Of a stretch of DNA of 64,000 nucleotides, positions 26,801 through 34,742 are shown piece by piece. The position numbers were made by a program, and so were the translations under genes. Location of the stretch: contig NZ_JBANET010000008.1 of NCBI RefSeq assembly GCF_037026685.1, positions 62,001-126,000 on the forward strand. The letters run 5' to 3'. Each line of letters opens with the position of its first letter. Within the stretch, counting starts at the first letter, position 1. The notes beneath the pieces are model-generated. The model was given only the letters and a program-made list of their open reading frames with translations. It ran no database searches and was not told the DNA's origin. The stretch is from Orrella sp037026685 (lineage in GTDB: Bacteria; Pseudomonadota; Gammaproteobacteria; Burkholderiales; Burkholderiaceae_B).

Positions 26801-26818
26801 GCCGCCCGCAGGCCCTGT

Positions 26819-26842
26819 TATGATGGCTGTATATCCATACAG
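26819..26842 (+). promoter_or_regulatory. LexA (SOS) box overlapping a promoter
   Basis: CTGT-ATATCCAT-ACAG (26827-26842) matches the CTGT-N8-ACAG LexA consensus in full, with an A/T-rich centre. A -10-like TATGAT (26819-26824) lies just upstream, so bound LexA would cover the start of transcription. No good -35 box is visible. It precedes the 28-codon frame and the nuclease-helicase gene. Confidence 0.8.
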
Positions 26843-26857
26843 TCATCCGTCCCGCAC

Positions 26858-26944
26858 ATGTCCGCCCGCCTGCCCGCCGACGAACGGCAGCGCCATTACC
26901 TGCATGATTTCCGGCGCATCTGCCGCGCGAGCCGGGTCGCATGA
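26858..26944 (+). CDS. 28-codon reading frame coupled to the nuclease-helicase gene
   Basis: An ATG 16 bases after the LexA box opens a frame of 28 codons, and its TGA overlaps the helicase ATG as ATGA. The peptide begins MSARLPADERQRHYLHDF and is basic, with five arginines in its second half. It may be a leader that couples translation. It may also be the surviving N-terminus of a longer gene: VRR-NUC-domain nuclease genes often sit just before such helicases, and a YxLxNF-like motif is common near their start. That relation is inference. No Shine-Dalgarno sequence is visible. Confidence 0.45.
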   Translation: MSARLPADERQRHYLHDFRRICRASRVA

Positions 26945-29238
26945 GCGCGCCGGCCGGACCCGGCCACGTCGTGGCGGTGCGCGCCCTGTGCGAGTTCACC
27001 GCGCGGCACGGCGACCTGGACACGCGCTACACGCCGGCCCCTTCGGCGCTGGAAGGCATGGCCGGCCACGGCCTGGTGCGCCAGCGGCGCGGACCGGGCT
27101 ACGAAGCCGAGATCGCCCTGTCGGCGTATCACGGCGGCCTGCTGGTGCGCGGGCGCGCAGACGGCTACGACCCGGGCCTGCAGCGCCTGGAAGAGATCAA
27201 GACCCATCGCGGCCGCTTCGAGGCCATCGGCGAGCGCCAGCGCGCGCTGCATTGGGCGCAGGCGCGCATCTACGGCCATCTGTTCTGCCAGGCGCGCGGC
27301 ATGGGCCGCATCGGGCTGGCGCTGGTCTACCTGGAGACCGGCAGCCAGCGCGAAACCGTGCTGCACGAAAGCTGGGACGCCGCCGAGCTGGCCGCGTATT
27401 TTTCGCGCCAATGCGACGCCTACCTGGCGTGGGCGGCCCAGGAAGCCGCCCACCGCCAGGCCCGCGACGCGGCGCTGCGCGCCCTGTCCTTTCCGCAGCC
27501 GCGCTTTCGCAGCGGCCAGCGCGAGCTCTGCGTGGCGGTCTACCGCAGCGCGCGCGACGGCGGCTGCCTGATGGCGCAGGCGCCCACCGGCATCGGCAAG
27601 ACGCTGGGCACGTTGTTTCCCGTGCTGCGCGCTTGCCCCGAAAGCGGCCTGGACAAGGTTTTTTTCCTGACCGCCAAGGCGCCCGGACGCGCCTTGGCGC
27701 TGCAAGCCCTGCAAACCCTGCAGGCGCACGGCGCGGCCCCCTTGCGGGTACTGGAGCTGCGCGCGCGCGAGCAGGCCTGCGAACACCCCGGCCGCGCCTG
27801 CCACGGCCAGGATTGTCCGCTGGCGCGCGGCTTCTACGACCGCCTGCCCGCCGCCCGGGCGCAGGCCTGCGCCGGCACGGGGCATTGGCGGCAAGCCGCG
27901 CTGCGCGAGATCGCGCTGGGCCACGGCATCTGCCCCTACTACCTGGCCCAGGAGCTGGCGCGCTGGGCCGACGTGGTGGTGGGCGACTACAACTACTACT
28001 ACGACGCCAGCGCCATGCTGTATGCGCTGGCCCGGCAGCAGGGCTGGCGCGTGGCGGTGCTGGCCGACGAGGCGCACAACCTGGTCGAGCGCGCGCGAGG
28101 CATGTACACCGCCCGCATCGAGCGCCAGGCCTGCCGCCGCGCCCGCGCGGCCGCGCCGCCGGCCTTGCGGGCCTGCCTGGACACGCTGGGCCGGCACTGG
28201 AACGACTGGCTGCGGCAGATCGCCGACGGCCCGGCCTACCGGCGCCACGACGCACTGCCCCAGGCCTGGCTGCGCGCGCCGCACCAGGCCGTCTCGGCCA
28301 TCGCCGAACACCTGGCCGACAGCCCGGCCGGCCTGCCCGAGCCGGTGCAGCGGTTTTTCTTCGACGCGCTGCATTTCACGCGGCTGGCCGAGCAGCTCGG
28401 GCCGCATACGCTGCTCGATACCACGCGCACCGGCAATGAGCGCCGGACCGACGCCACGGTCTGCCTGCGCAACGTCATCCCGGCCGGCTTTCTCGCCCCG
28501 CGCCATGCCGGGGCCTGGGTCACCGTGCTGTTTTCGGCCACGCTGGCCCCGGCGCGCTACTACCGCGACACCCTGGGCCTGCCCCCGCAAACCGGCTGGC
28601 TGGAAGTGGCCGCCCCGTTTCGCCCCGAACAGCTGGCCGTGCGCGTGGTGGGCAACGTCTCCACGCGCTGGCGCGACCGCGCCGGCTCGGTGCCGCGCAT
28701 CGCCGGCGAGATCGCGCGCCGCTACCGGGCCCGGCCGGGAAACTACCTGGTGTTCCTGAGCAGCTTCGACTATCTGCGGCAGGTCGCCGGCCACCTGGGC
28801 GCCGAACACGGCGACTGGCCGCTGTGGGTGCAAACACCGGACATGGACGAGGCCGCGCGCGCCGGCTTCCTGGCGCGCTTCGTGCCCGAGGGCCGGGGCC
28901 TGGGCTTTGCCGTGCTGGGCGGGGCGTTTTCCGAAGGGGTGGACCTGCCCGGCTCGCGGCTGGTGGGCGTGATCGTCGCCACGCTGGGGCTGCCGCAGTT
29001 CAACGCCGTCAACGAGCAGATGCGCCAGATCATGCAGGCGCGCTTTGGCAGCGGCTACGACTACGTGTACCTGTACCCCGGGCTGCGCAAGGTGGTGCAG
29101 GCGGCCGGCCGGGTCATCCGCAGCGAAACCGACCAGGGCTCGCTGACCCTGATCGACGACCGCTACCGCCAGCCCGAGGTGCGGGCCTTGCTGCCGCGCT
29201 GGTGGGGGCTGCATGGCGCCCGCCCGGCCCGGGATTAG
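26941..29238 (+). CDS. PD-(D/E)XK nuclease fused to a DinG/XPD-like Fe-S helicase
   Basis: 765 residues. The first 130 hold a PD-(D/E)XK nuclease core: an E57 region, D74 in RGRADGYD and the pair E85-I-K87 in LEEIKTHRG. A superfamily 2 helicase follows, with Walker A APTGIGKT (K220), a cysteine cluster (C280, C287, C291, C331) expected to bind a 4Fe-4S centre as in XPD and DinG, the DEAH box at 376-379 (ADEAHNL) and motif VI QAAGRVIRSETD. It probably unwinds and cuts damaged or branched DNA. A LexA box upstream places it in the SOS response. All active-site residues appear intact. Confidence 0.9.
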   Translation: MSAPAGPGHVVAVRALCEFTARHGDLDTRYTPAPSALEGMAGHGLVRQRRGPGYEAEIALSAYHGGLLVRGRADGYDPGLQRLEEIKTHRGRFEAIGERQRALHWAQARIYGHLFCQARGMGRIGLALVYLETGSQRETVLHESWDAAELAAYFSRQCDAYLAWAAQEAAHRQARDAALRALSFPQPRFRSGQRELCVAVYRSARDGGCLMAQAPTGIGKTLGTLFPVLRACPESGLDKVFFLTAKAPGRALALQALQTLQAHGAAPLRVLELRAREQACEHPGRACHGQDCPLARGFYDRLPAARAQACAGTGHWRQAALREIALGHGICPYYLAQELARWADVVVGDYNYYYDASAMLYALARQQGWRVAVLADEAHNLVERARGMYTARIERQACRRARAAAPPALRACLDTLGRHWNDWLRQIADGPAYRRHDALPQAWLRAPHQAVSAIAEHLADSPAGLPEPVQRFFFDALHFTRLAEQLGPHTLLDTTRTGNERRTDATVCLRNVIPAGFLAPRHAGAWVTVLFSATLAPARYYRDTLGLPPQTGWLEVAAPFRPEQLAVRVVGNVSTRWRDRAGSVPRIAGEIARRYRARPGNYLVFLSSFDYLRQVAGHLGAEHGDWPLWVQTPDMDEAARAGFLARFVPEGRGLGFAVLGGAFSEGVDLPGSRLVGVIVATLGLPQFNAVNEQMRQIMQARFGSGYDYVYLYPGLRKVVQAAGRVIRSETDQGSLTLIDDRYRQPEVRALLPRWWGLHGARPARD

Positions 29239-29353
29239 CCACGCTAATGCCCGGCCCGAAAAAAACTGGTTTGCCCGCTTTTGCTGCACCGCGGTAGTCT
29301 GATCCCAGTGCCGGCCCGTCCCGGCGCGCAAACATATCAAAAGGGGAAGTTCC

Positions 29354-30355
29354 ATGCACCGCTCTCGCTCCGCGCGCCGCGCGGCACCGTTCCTGCGCGC
29401 CTGCGCCCTGGCCGCCCTGGCCGTGTCCGCCCTGGCCGGCACGGCCGCCCGCGCCGCCTATCCCGAGCGTCCCATCACCGTGGTGGTGCCGTTTCCGGCC
29501 GGCGGCATCAACGACACCATCGCCCGCCCCGTGCTGCAGAAGCTGGGCGAGGCCCTGGGCGCCAGCATCGTGGTCGAGAACCGCCCCGGCGCCAGCGGCA
29601 TGATCGGCAGCAGCGTGGCCGCGCGCTCGGCCCCCGACGGCTACACCCTGCTGCTGGGCGCGGCCAGCACCATGGCGGTGGTGCCGCAGATGAACGCCAG
29701 CGCCGGCTACGACCCGCTCAAGGATCTCGTGCCGGTGGGCGGCATCGCCTCGGTGGCCAGCATCCTGGTTACCGGCAAGAAAGACCGCTATCCCGACCTG
29801 AAGGCCGTGCATGCCGCCGCCCAGGCCCAGCCCGGCCAGCTGACCTACGGCTCGGCCGGCACCGGCACCTCGCAGCACATGCAGATGGCGCAATACAACC
29901 TGGAGCGCGGCCTGTCGATGATGCACGTGCCCTACCGCGGCGGCGCACCGGCCATGACCGACCTGGTGGGCGGGCAGATCGACCTGATGATGGAGCCGGT
30001 GGCCACCGCCCTGCCCCAGATACGCGGGGGCAAGGTGCATCCGCTGGCCATCTCGCAGAAGGAGCGCTCGCCCCTGGCGCCGGACGTGCCCACCTTCGCC
30101 GAGGCCGGCGTGCCCGAATACCTGGCCAGCACCTGGTTCGTGCTGATGGCCCCGGCCGGCATGGACGCGGCCAACCTGCAGATGCTCAGCGGCAAGCTGA
30201 TGCAGGTCCTGGCCGACCCGGCCATCGTCAAGGCGCTGAACGAGCGCGGCGTGGATCCCATGCCGCTGCCCTCGCAGGAGATGGCCCGGTACATGCGCGA
30301 CGAATACGCGCTGTGGGGCAAGGTCATCAAGGAAGCCGGCATCCCCCAGCAGTAG
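29354..30355 (+). CDS. Bug/TctC-family periplasmic solute-binding receptor
   Basis: 333 residues. A long basic signal peptide (MHRSRSARRAAPF, then a hydrophobic stretch to ARA at about 34) is followed by YPERPITVVVPFPAGG, VVENRPGASGM, PDGYTLL and VPYRGGAPAMTDLVGG. The ATG has a GGGGAAG ribosome site. A LysR gene starts 31 bases downstream on the same strand, so the two may be co-transcribed. The aspartate dehydrogenase and hydroxyacid dehydrogenase genes beyond suggest an amino or keto acid ligand, but this is a guess from context. Confidence 0.93.
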   Translation: MHRSRSARRAAPFLRACALAALAVSALAGTAARAAYPERPITVVVPFPAGGINDTIARPVLQKLGEALGASIVVENRPGASGMIGSSVAARSAPDGYTLLLGAASTMAVVPQMNASAGYDPLKDLVPVGGIASVASILVTGKKDRYPDLKAVHAAAQAQPGQLTYGSAGTGTSQHMQMAQYNLERGLSMMHVPYRGGAPAMTDLVGGQIDLMMEPVATALPQIRGGKVHPLAISQKERSPLAPDVPTFAEAGVPEYLASTWFVLMAPAGMDAANLQMLSGKLMQVLADPAIVKALNERGVDPMPLPSQEMARYMRDEYALWGKVIKEAGIPQQ

Positions 30356-30386
30356 AATCGGGGCATGCCCCGTGATACTGCCCCCG

Positions 30387-31364
30387 ATGCGCCGACGCCT
30401 GCCACCGCTTAGCACCTTGCGTCCTTTCGAAGCCACCGCGCGGCTGGGCTCCTTCACCCTGGCCGCGCAAGAGCTCTCGCTCACGCAAGGGGCGGTCAGC
30501 CAGCAGGTGCGCAACCTGGAAGACTACCTGGGCGTGCGCCTGTTCGAGCGCCATGCGCGCCGGCTCGAACTGTCGGACGAAGGCAGGCAGTTCTTCGCCT
30601 CGGCGCAGCGCGCGCTGGACGACCTGGAGCGCACCACCGCGCGCATCGTGGCGCGCGGCGCGCGCGAGACGGTCACGCTCAGCGCCATGCCCTCGCTGGC
30701 CACCTTCTGGCTGATGCCCCGGCTGGCCGCCTTCACGGCAAGCCGGCCCAACATCGACCTGCGCCTGACCACGTCCATCGAGGCGGCCGACCTGCACGGC
30801 GGCGGCATCGACGTGGCGATCCGCGTGGGCAAGCTGCCCGGCCGCGCCTACCGGCGCGACCGCCCGCGCATCGACCTGGTCATGACCGAACGCTGGGACG
30901 GCCTGGTGGCCGACGCCCTGTTTCCCGATGCGCTGGTGCCGGTCGCCTCGCGCCAGCTGCTGGCGCAAGGCGCGGCCATCGCCTCGCCGGCCGACCTGCT
31001 GGCCCATCCGCTGATCCATACGGTCAGCCGGCAGCGGGCCTGGCAGGACTGGTTCCAGGCGCATGCGCTGAGCTTCCAGCCGCGCGCGCAGGACCTGGAG
31101 TTCGGCCACCTGTTCATTTCGCTGCAGGCGGCGCAGGAAGGGCGCGGCATCGCGGTGGTGCCCGAGCTGATCTACCACTATGCCCGCGAGCAGTCGCCCG
31201 ACCTGACCGCCGCCTGGACGCCGGCCGTGCGCAGCTCGGGCGAATACTACGTGCTCACGCACGAATCGCAGGACACCTCGCCGGCCGTGCAGTCGGTGCG
31301 CCAGTGGCTGATCGAGCAGGCCGGGCAGACCCGCCGGCAATACCGGCTGGACGATTGCGTCTGA
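30387..31364 (+). CDS. LysR-family regulator (GcvA-like)
   Basis: 325 residues from the ATG at 30387; a GTG 15 bases earlier is an alternative. RRRLPPLSTLRPFEATARLGSF begins a GcvA/AmpR-type DNA-binding domain, continuing with AAQELSLTQGAVSQQVRNLE. The effector domain includes GGGIDVAIRVG and GRGIAVVPELI. Unlike most LysR genes here it is not divergent from its likely targets. It sits between a Bug gene and the aspartate dehydrogenase gene on the same strand, so it could act on either the 115-base gap before the Bug gene or the 118-base gap after itself. Confidence 0.9.
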   Translation: MRRRLPPLSTLRPFEATARLGSFTLAAQELSLTQGAVSQQVRNLEDYLGVRLFERHARRLELSDEGRQFFASAQRALDDLERTTARIVARGARETVTLSAMPSLATFWLMPRLAAFTASRPNIDLRLTTSIEAADLHGGGIDVAIRVGKLPGRAYRRDRPRIDLVMTERWDGLVADALFPDALVPVASRQLLAQGAAIASPADLLAHPLIHTVSRQRAWQDWFQAHALSFQPRAQDLEFGHLFISLQAAQEGRGIAVVPELIYHYAREQSPDLTAAWTPAVRSSGEYYVLTHESQDTSPAVQSVRQWLIEQAGQTRRQYRLDDCV

Positions 31365-31482
31365 GCATGGCCCAGCCATTACCGGCGCTAATGCGCGCGG
31401 CCAAAATTATTCTTTTGTCAGGATGCGCCGGCTTGCGTAGGCTTTAGCCCTCGATGCGGCCATCCGGCCTACAGGAGTTTTC

Positions 31483-32295
31483 ATGCAAGCAGCACAAGAA
31501 GTACGCGTGGGCATCGCCGGCTTCGGCGCCATCGGCAAGGCCATCGCCCGCAGGCTGGACGCCGGCATCCCGGGCCTGCGCCTGGCCGCGCTGGGCGTGC
31601 GCGACGCCGAAAAGGCGCGTGCGGCCCATGCCTTTGCCACGCCGCCCGTCTATACCGACATCGACCATCTGGCCGAGCATTGCGACGTGGTGGTCGAATG
31701 CGCGCCGGCCGCGCTGCTGCCGCGCATCGCCACGCCGGTGCTCAAGGCCGGCAAGAAGCTCATGGTGCTCAGTTCCGGCGCCCTGCTCATGAACGAGGAC
31801 CTGGTCGAAGTCGCGCGCGCGCATGGCGGCCAGATCGTGGTGGCCACCGGCGCGCTGCTGGGGCTGGACGCGGTCACGGCCGCGGCCGAAGGCACCATCA
31901 ACGAAGTGCGCATGGTCAGCCGCAAGCCGCCCATCGGCTTTGCCGGCGCGCCCTACGTGGTCAAGAACGGCATCGACCTGGACGCCATCAAGACGCCTAC
32001 ACGGATCTATACGGGCACCGCCCGCGAAGCGGCCACCGGCTTTCCGGCCAACCTGAACGTGGCGGTATCGCTGTCGCTGGCCGGCGTCGGGCCGGACCGC
32101 ACCATCCTGGAAATCTGGGCCGACCCCACCATCTCGCGCAACATCCACCGCATCGAGGTGGACTCGGAGGAGGCCAAGCTGAGCATGGAGATCCAGAACG
32201 TGCCCAGCGAGAACCCCAAGACCGGCCGCATCACCGCGCTGTCGGCCGTGGCCGCCCTGCGCAAGATGGCCGCGCCGCTGCGCATCGGCACCTGA
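31483..32295 (+). CDS. L-aspartate dehydrogenase family protein
   Basis: 270 residues. The Rossmann loop VGIAGFGAIGKAIARRL opens the protein. The DUF108 aspartate-dehydrogenase segment then follows, with SSGALL, ATGALLGLDAV, GFPANLNVAVSLSLAG and a metal-free active-site region including the histidine in NIHRIEV. The family oxidises L-aspartate to iminoaspartate with NAD(P), either for aspartate breakdown or for NAD synthesis. No nadA or nadC is nearby, which favours catabolism or a related substrate. A hydroxyacid dehydrogenase gene follows by 19 bases and is likely in the same operon. An AGGAG-like site precedes the ATG. Confidence 0.88.
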   Translation: MQAAQEVRVGIAGFGAIGKAIARRLDAGIPGLRLAALGVRDAEKARAAHAFATPPVYTDIDHLAEHCDVVVECAPAALLPRIATPVLKAGKKLMVLSSGALLMNEDLVEVARAHGGQIVVATGALLGLDAVTAAAEGTINEVRMVSRKPPIGFAGAPYVVKNGIDLDAIKTPTRIYTGTAREAATGFPANLNVAVSLSLAGVGPDRTILEIWADPTISRNIHRIEVDSEEAKLSMEIQNVPSENPKTGRITALSAVAALRKMAAPLRIGT

Positions 32296-32314
32296 GCGGG
32301 AGGGACCGTCGCGC

Positions 32315-33280
32315 ATGCCTTTCTGCCTGATCGCACAACCCATCCACGAAGCCGGCGTCGCCGCCTTGCAGGCCGCGGGCTTGCAGGTGCGCACCGCCAG
32401 CGCGCCCGACCTGGACACCCTGGCCGCCGAGATCGGCCAGGCCGACGCGGTGCTGATCCGCGATGCCCTGCCGGCCTGGGTCATGGACCGCGCCCCGCAG
32501 CTGAAGGTGATCGCCAACCACGGCACCGGCACCGATGCGGTGGACGTGGCCCACGCCACGGCGCGCGGCATACCCGTGGTCTACACGCCCCAGGCCAACG
32601 TGCAGGCGGTCGCCGAGCATGCGCTGATGCTGATGCTGGCCACCGCGCGCAAGGCGGCGGCGGCCGACCTCGCCACGCGCCAGGGCGACTGGGGCTTCAA
32701 GTATCGCCACGACCTGTATTCGCTATGGGGCAAGACGCTGGGCATCGTCGGCTACGGCCACACCGGCCGCTGGCTGGCCCGCATGGCCGCCGGCGGCCTG
32801 GGCATGCGCGTGCGCGTCTGGTCGCCCAGCGCGCCGCCCGGCCCCATCGACGGCGCCCAGCGCGCCGCCACCCTGCAGGAACTGCTGGAGCAGGCCGACG
32901 TGGTCAGCCTGCACCGTCCGCTGCGGCCGGATACGCGCCATACGCTGGACGCCCGCTCGCTGGCCTGGCTGCGTCCGCATGCCCTGGTCATCAATACCTC
33001 GCGCGGCGGGCTGATCGACGAGCCGGCGCTGGTGCAGGCGCTGCAGCAAGGCCGGCTGGCCGGGGCGGGCCTGGACGTGTTCGAGCAGGAGCCCTTGCCG
33101 CAGGACCACGCCCTGGCGGGCCTGCCCAACGTGGTGCTCACGCCCCACCTGGCCGGCTCCACCGTCGAAGCCCTGCGCGAGACCGCGCTGCAATGCGCGC
33201 AAGGCATCATCGACGTGCTGGACGGACGCCGGCCGGAAAACCTGCGCAACCCGCAATGCTGGCCGCCGGCGGCAAGCTAG
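32315..33280 (+). CDS. D-isomer-specific 2-hydroxyacid dehydrogenase (phosphoglycerate dehydrogenase-like)
   Basis: 321 residues. The N-terminal domain includes VIANHGTGTDAVDV, the NAD loop is GIVGYGHTGRWLA, and the catalytic residues are the arginine in NTSRGGLID, the glutamate in EQEPLPQ and the histidine in TPHLAGST. Without a C-terminal ACT domain it is unlikely to be the regulated biosynthetic SerA. It is in a tight pair with aspartate dehydrogenase, so one may make a 2-keto or imino acid that the other reduces, for example oxaloacetate or hydroxypyruvate-type compounds. The substrate is not fixed by sequence. Confidence 0.9.
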   Translation: MPFCLIAQPIHEAGVAALQAAGLQVRTASAPDLDTLAAEIGQADAVLIRDALPAWVMDRAPQLKVIANHGTGTDAVDVAHATARGIPVVYTPQANVQAVAEHALMLMLATARKAAAADLATRQGDWGFKYRHDLYSLWGKTLGIVGYGHTGRWLARMAAGGLGMRVRVWSPSAPPGPIDGAQRAATLQELLEQADVVSLHRPLRPDTRHTLDARSLAWLRPHALVINTSRGGLIDEPALVQALQQGRLAGAGLDVFEQEPLPQDHALAGLPNVVLTPHLAGSTVEALRETALQCAQGIIDVLDGRRPENLRNPQCWPPAAS

Positions 33281-33299
33281 CCGATACGCCGCAGGCCCG

Positions 33300-34580
33300 T
33301 CAGGACAGGCGCCAGGCCAGCGCCGCCAGCGCGGCGCACAGCACCGGCAGCGTCAGCACCACGCCAACGCGGAAATAGTAGCCCCAGCCTATGGCCACGC
33401 CCTTGCGCTGCAGCACGTGCAGCCACAGCAGCGTGGCCAGGCTGCCGATGGGCGTGATCTTCGGGCCCAGGTCGCTGCCGATCACGTTGGCGTAGATCAT
33501 CGCCTCGCGCACCGTGCCCTGCGCCTGCGCGGCGTCGATGGACAGCGCGCCCACCAACACCGCCGGCAGGTTGTTCATCACCGAGGACAGCGCGGCCGCC
33601 AGCAGGCCGGTGCCGAAGGTCGCCGCCCACAGCCCCTGGCTTGCCAGCGCATCGAGCAGGCCGGCCAGCAGATCGGCCAGGCCCGCGTTGCGCAAGCCAT
33701 ACACCACCAGGTACATGCCCAGCGAAAAAACCACGATATGCCAGGGCGCCCCGCGCAGCACCTTGCCCGTGTCGATCAGCCCGCCGCTGCGCGCCACGGC
33801 CAGCAGCACGGCGGCGGCTGCGCCGGCCACGGCGCTGACCGGCACGCCCAGCGGCTCGAGCAGGAACAGGCCCGCCAGCAGCAGCGCCAGCACCCACCAG
33901 CCGGCCAGGAAAGTGCGCCGGTCGCGGATGGCCTGCGCGGGCGCTCGGACCAGGGCCGGGTCGTAGCGCGCCGGCACCGCGCGGCCAAAGACCGCCAGCA
34001 GCATCGCCAGGCTGGCCAGCACCGAGGCCAGCGTGACCGGCGCCATGACCCAGGCGTAGCGGGCAAAGCCGATGCCGAAGAAGTCGGCCGACACGATGTT
34101 GACCAGGTTGGACACGACCAGCGGCAGGCTGGCGGTATCGGCCACGAAGCCGGCCGCCATGACGAAAGCCAGCGTGGCCGCGGGCCCGAAGCCCAGCGCC
34201 GCCAGCATCGCCATGACGATGGGGGTAAGGATCAGGGCCGCGCCGTCGTTGGCGAACAGGGCCGACACCACCGCCCCGAGCAGCACCACCAGGACATAGA
34301 GCAGCCGGCCGCGGCCGGCGCCCCAGCGCGCCACGTGCAGCGCGGCCCACTCGAAGAACCCCGCCTCGTCCAGCAGCAGGCTGATGACGATGATGGCAAT
34401 GAAGGCGGCCGTCGCGTTCCAGACGATGCTCCAGACCGCGGGAATGTCGGAAAGGTGCACCACGCCCAGCAGCAGCGCCAGCAGCGCGCCGCCGGCGGCG
34501 CTCCAGCCTATGCCCAGGCCGCGCGGTTGCCAGATGACCAGGACGAGGGTGGCGGCGAACAGGAAGGCGGCAAGCATCAC
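33300..34580 (-). CDS. arsB: ArsB-type arsenite/antimonite efflux permease
   Basis: 426 residues with about 11-12 hydrophobic segments, which is standard for ArsB. SALFANDGAALILTPIV near residue 110 and MNNLPAVLVGALSID in the C-terminal half carry the two paired helix breaks of the ArsB/NhaD ion-transporter superfamily, and NVIGSDLGPKITPIGSLATLLW is an ArsB signature. It exports arsenite by proton antiport. No arsR or arsC lies beside it. It is divergent from the EAL-domain gene across 162 bases and converges with the hydroxyacid dehydrogenase gene. A second ATG three bases in is an equally good start. Confidence 0.87.
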   Translation of the reverse strand: MMLAAFLFAATLVLVIWQPRGLGIGWSAAGGALLALLLGVVHLSDIPAVWSIVWNATAAFIAIIVISLLLDEAGFFEWAALHVARWGAGRGRLLYVLVVLLGAVVSALFANDGAALILTPIVMAMLAALGFGPAATLAFVMAAGFVADTASLPLVVSNLVNIVSADFFGIGFARYAWVMAPVTLASVLASLAMLLAVFGRAVPARYDPALVRAPAQAIRDRRTFLAGWWVLALLLAGLFLLEPLGVPVSAVAGAAAAVLLAVARSGGLIDTGKVLRGAPWHIVVFSLGMYLVVYGLRNAGLADLLAGLLDALASQGLWAATFGTGLLAAALSSVMNNLPAVLVGALSIDAAQAQGTVREAMIYANVIGSDLGPKITPIGSLATLLWLHVLQRKGVAIGWGYYFRVGVVLTLPVLCAALAALAWRLS

Positions 34581-34742
34581 GATTTGGCGGCAGGATCCAA
34601 GCCCGCCAGTCTACGCCGCATTTTCGCCGCCCGGGCGCCGGCCGGCCACGTGCAAGCAGGGATTGCCCGGCCGGCCCGCTCCGTAGACGCGATGCGCGGC
34701 TTGTCGGACAATCCAGGCAGAAGAACAGCCGCAGGCGGCACC

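Noticed and set aside
26896..29442. Minus-strand open frame opposite the nuclease-helicase
   Set aside because: It is a shadow frame. Helicase motifs with correct order and spacing are on the plus strand.
33417..34742. Upstream in-frame extension of the EAL-domain protein
   Set aside because: It is the antisense of arsB and rich in Gln, Arg and His. The true start at 34743 opens with a membrane helix.
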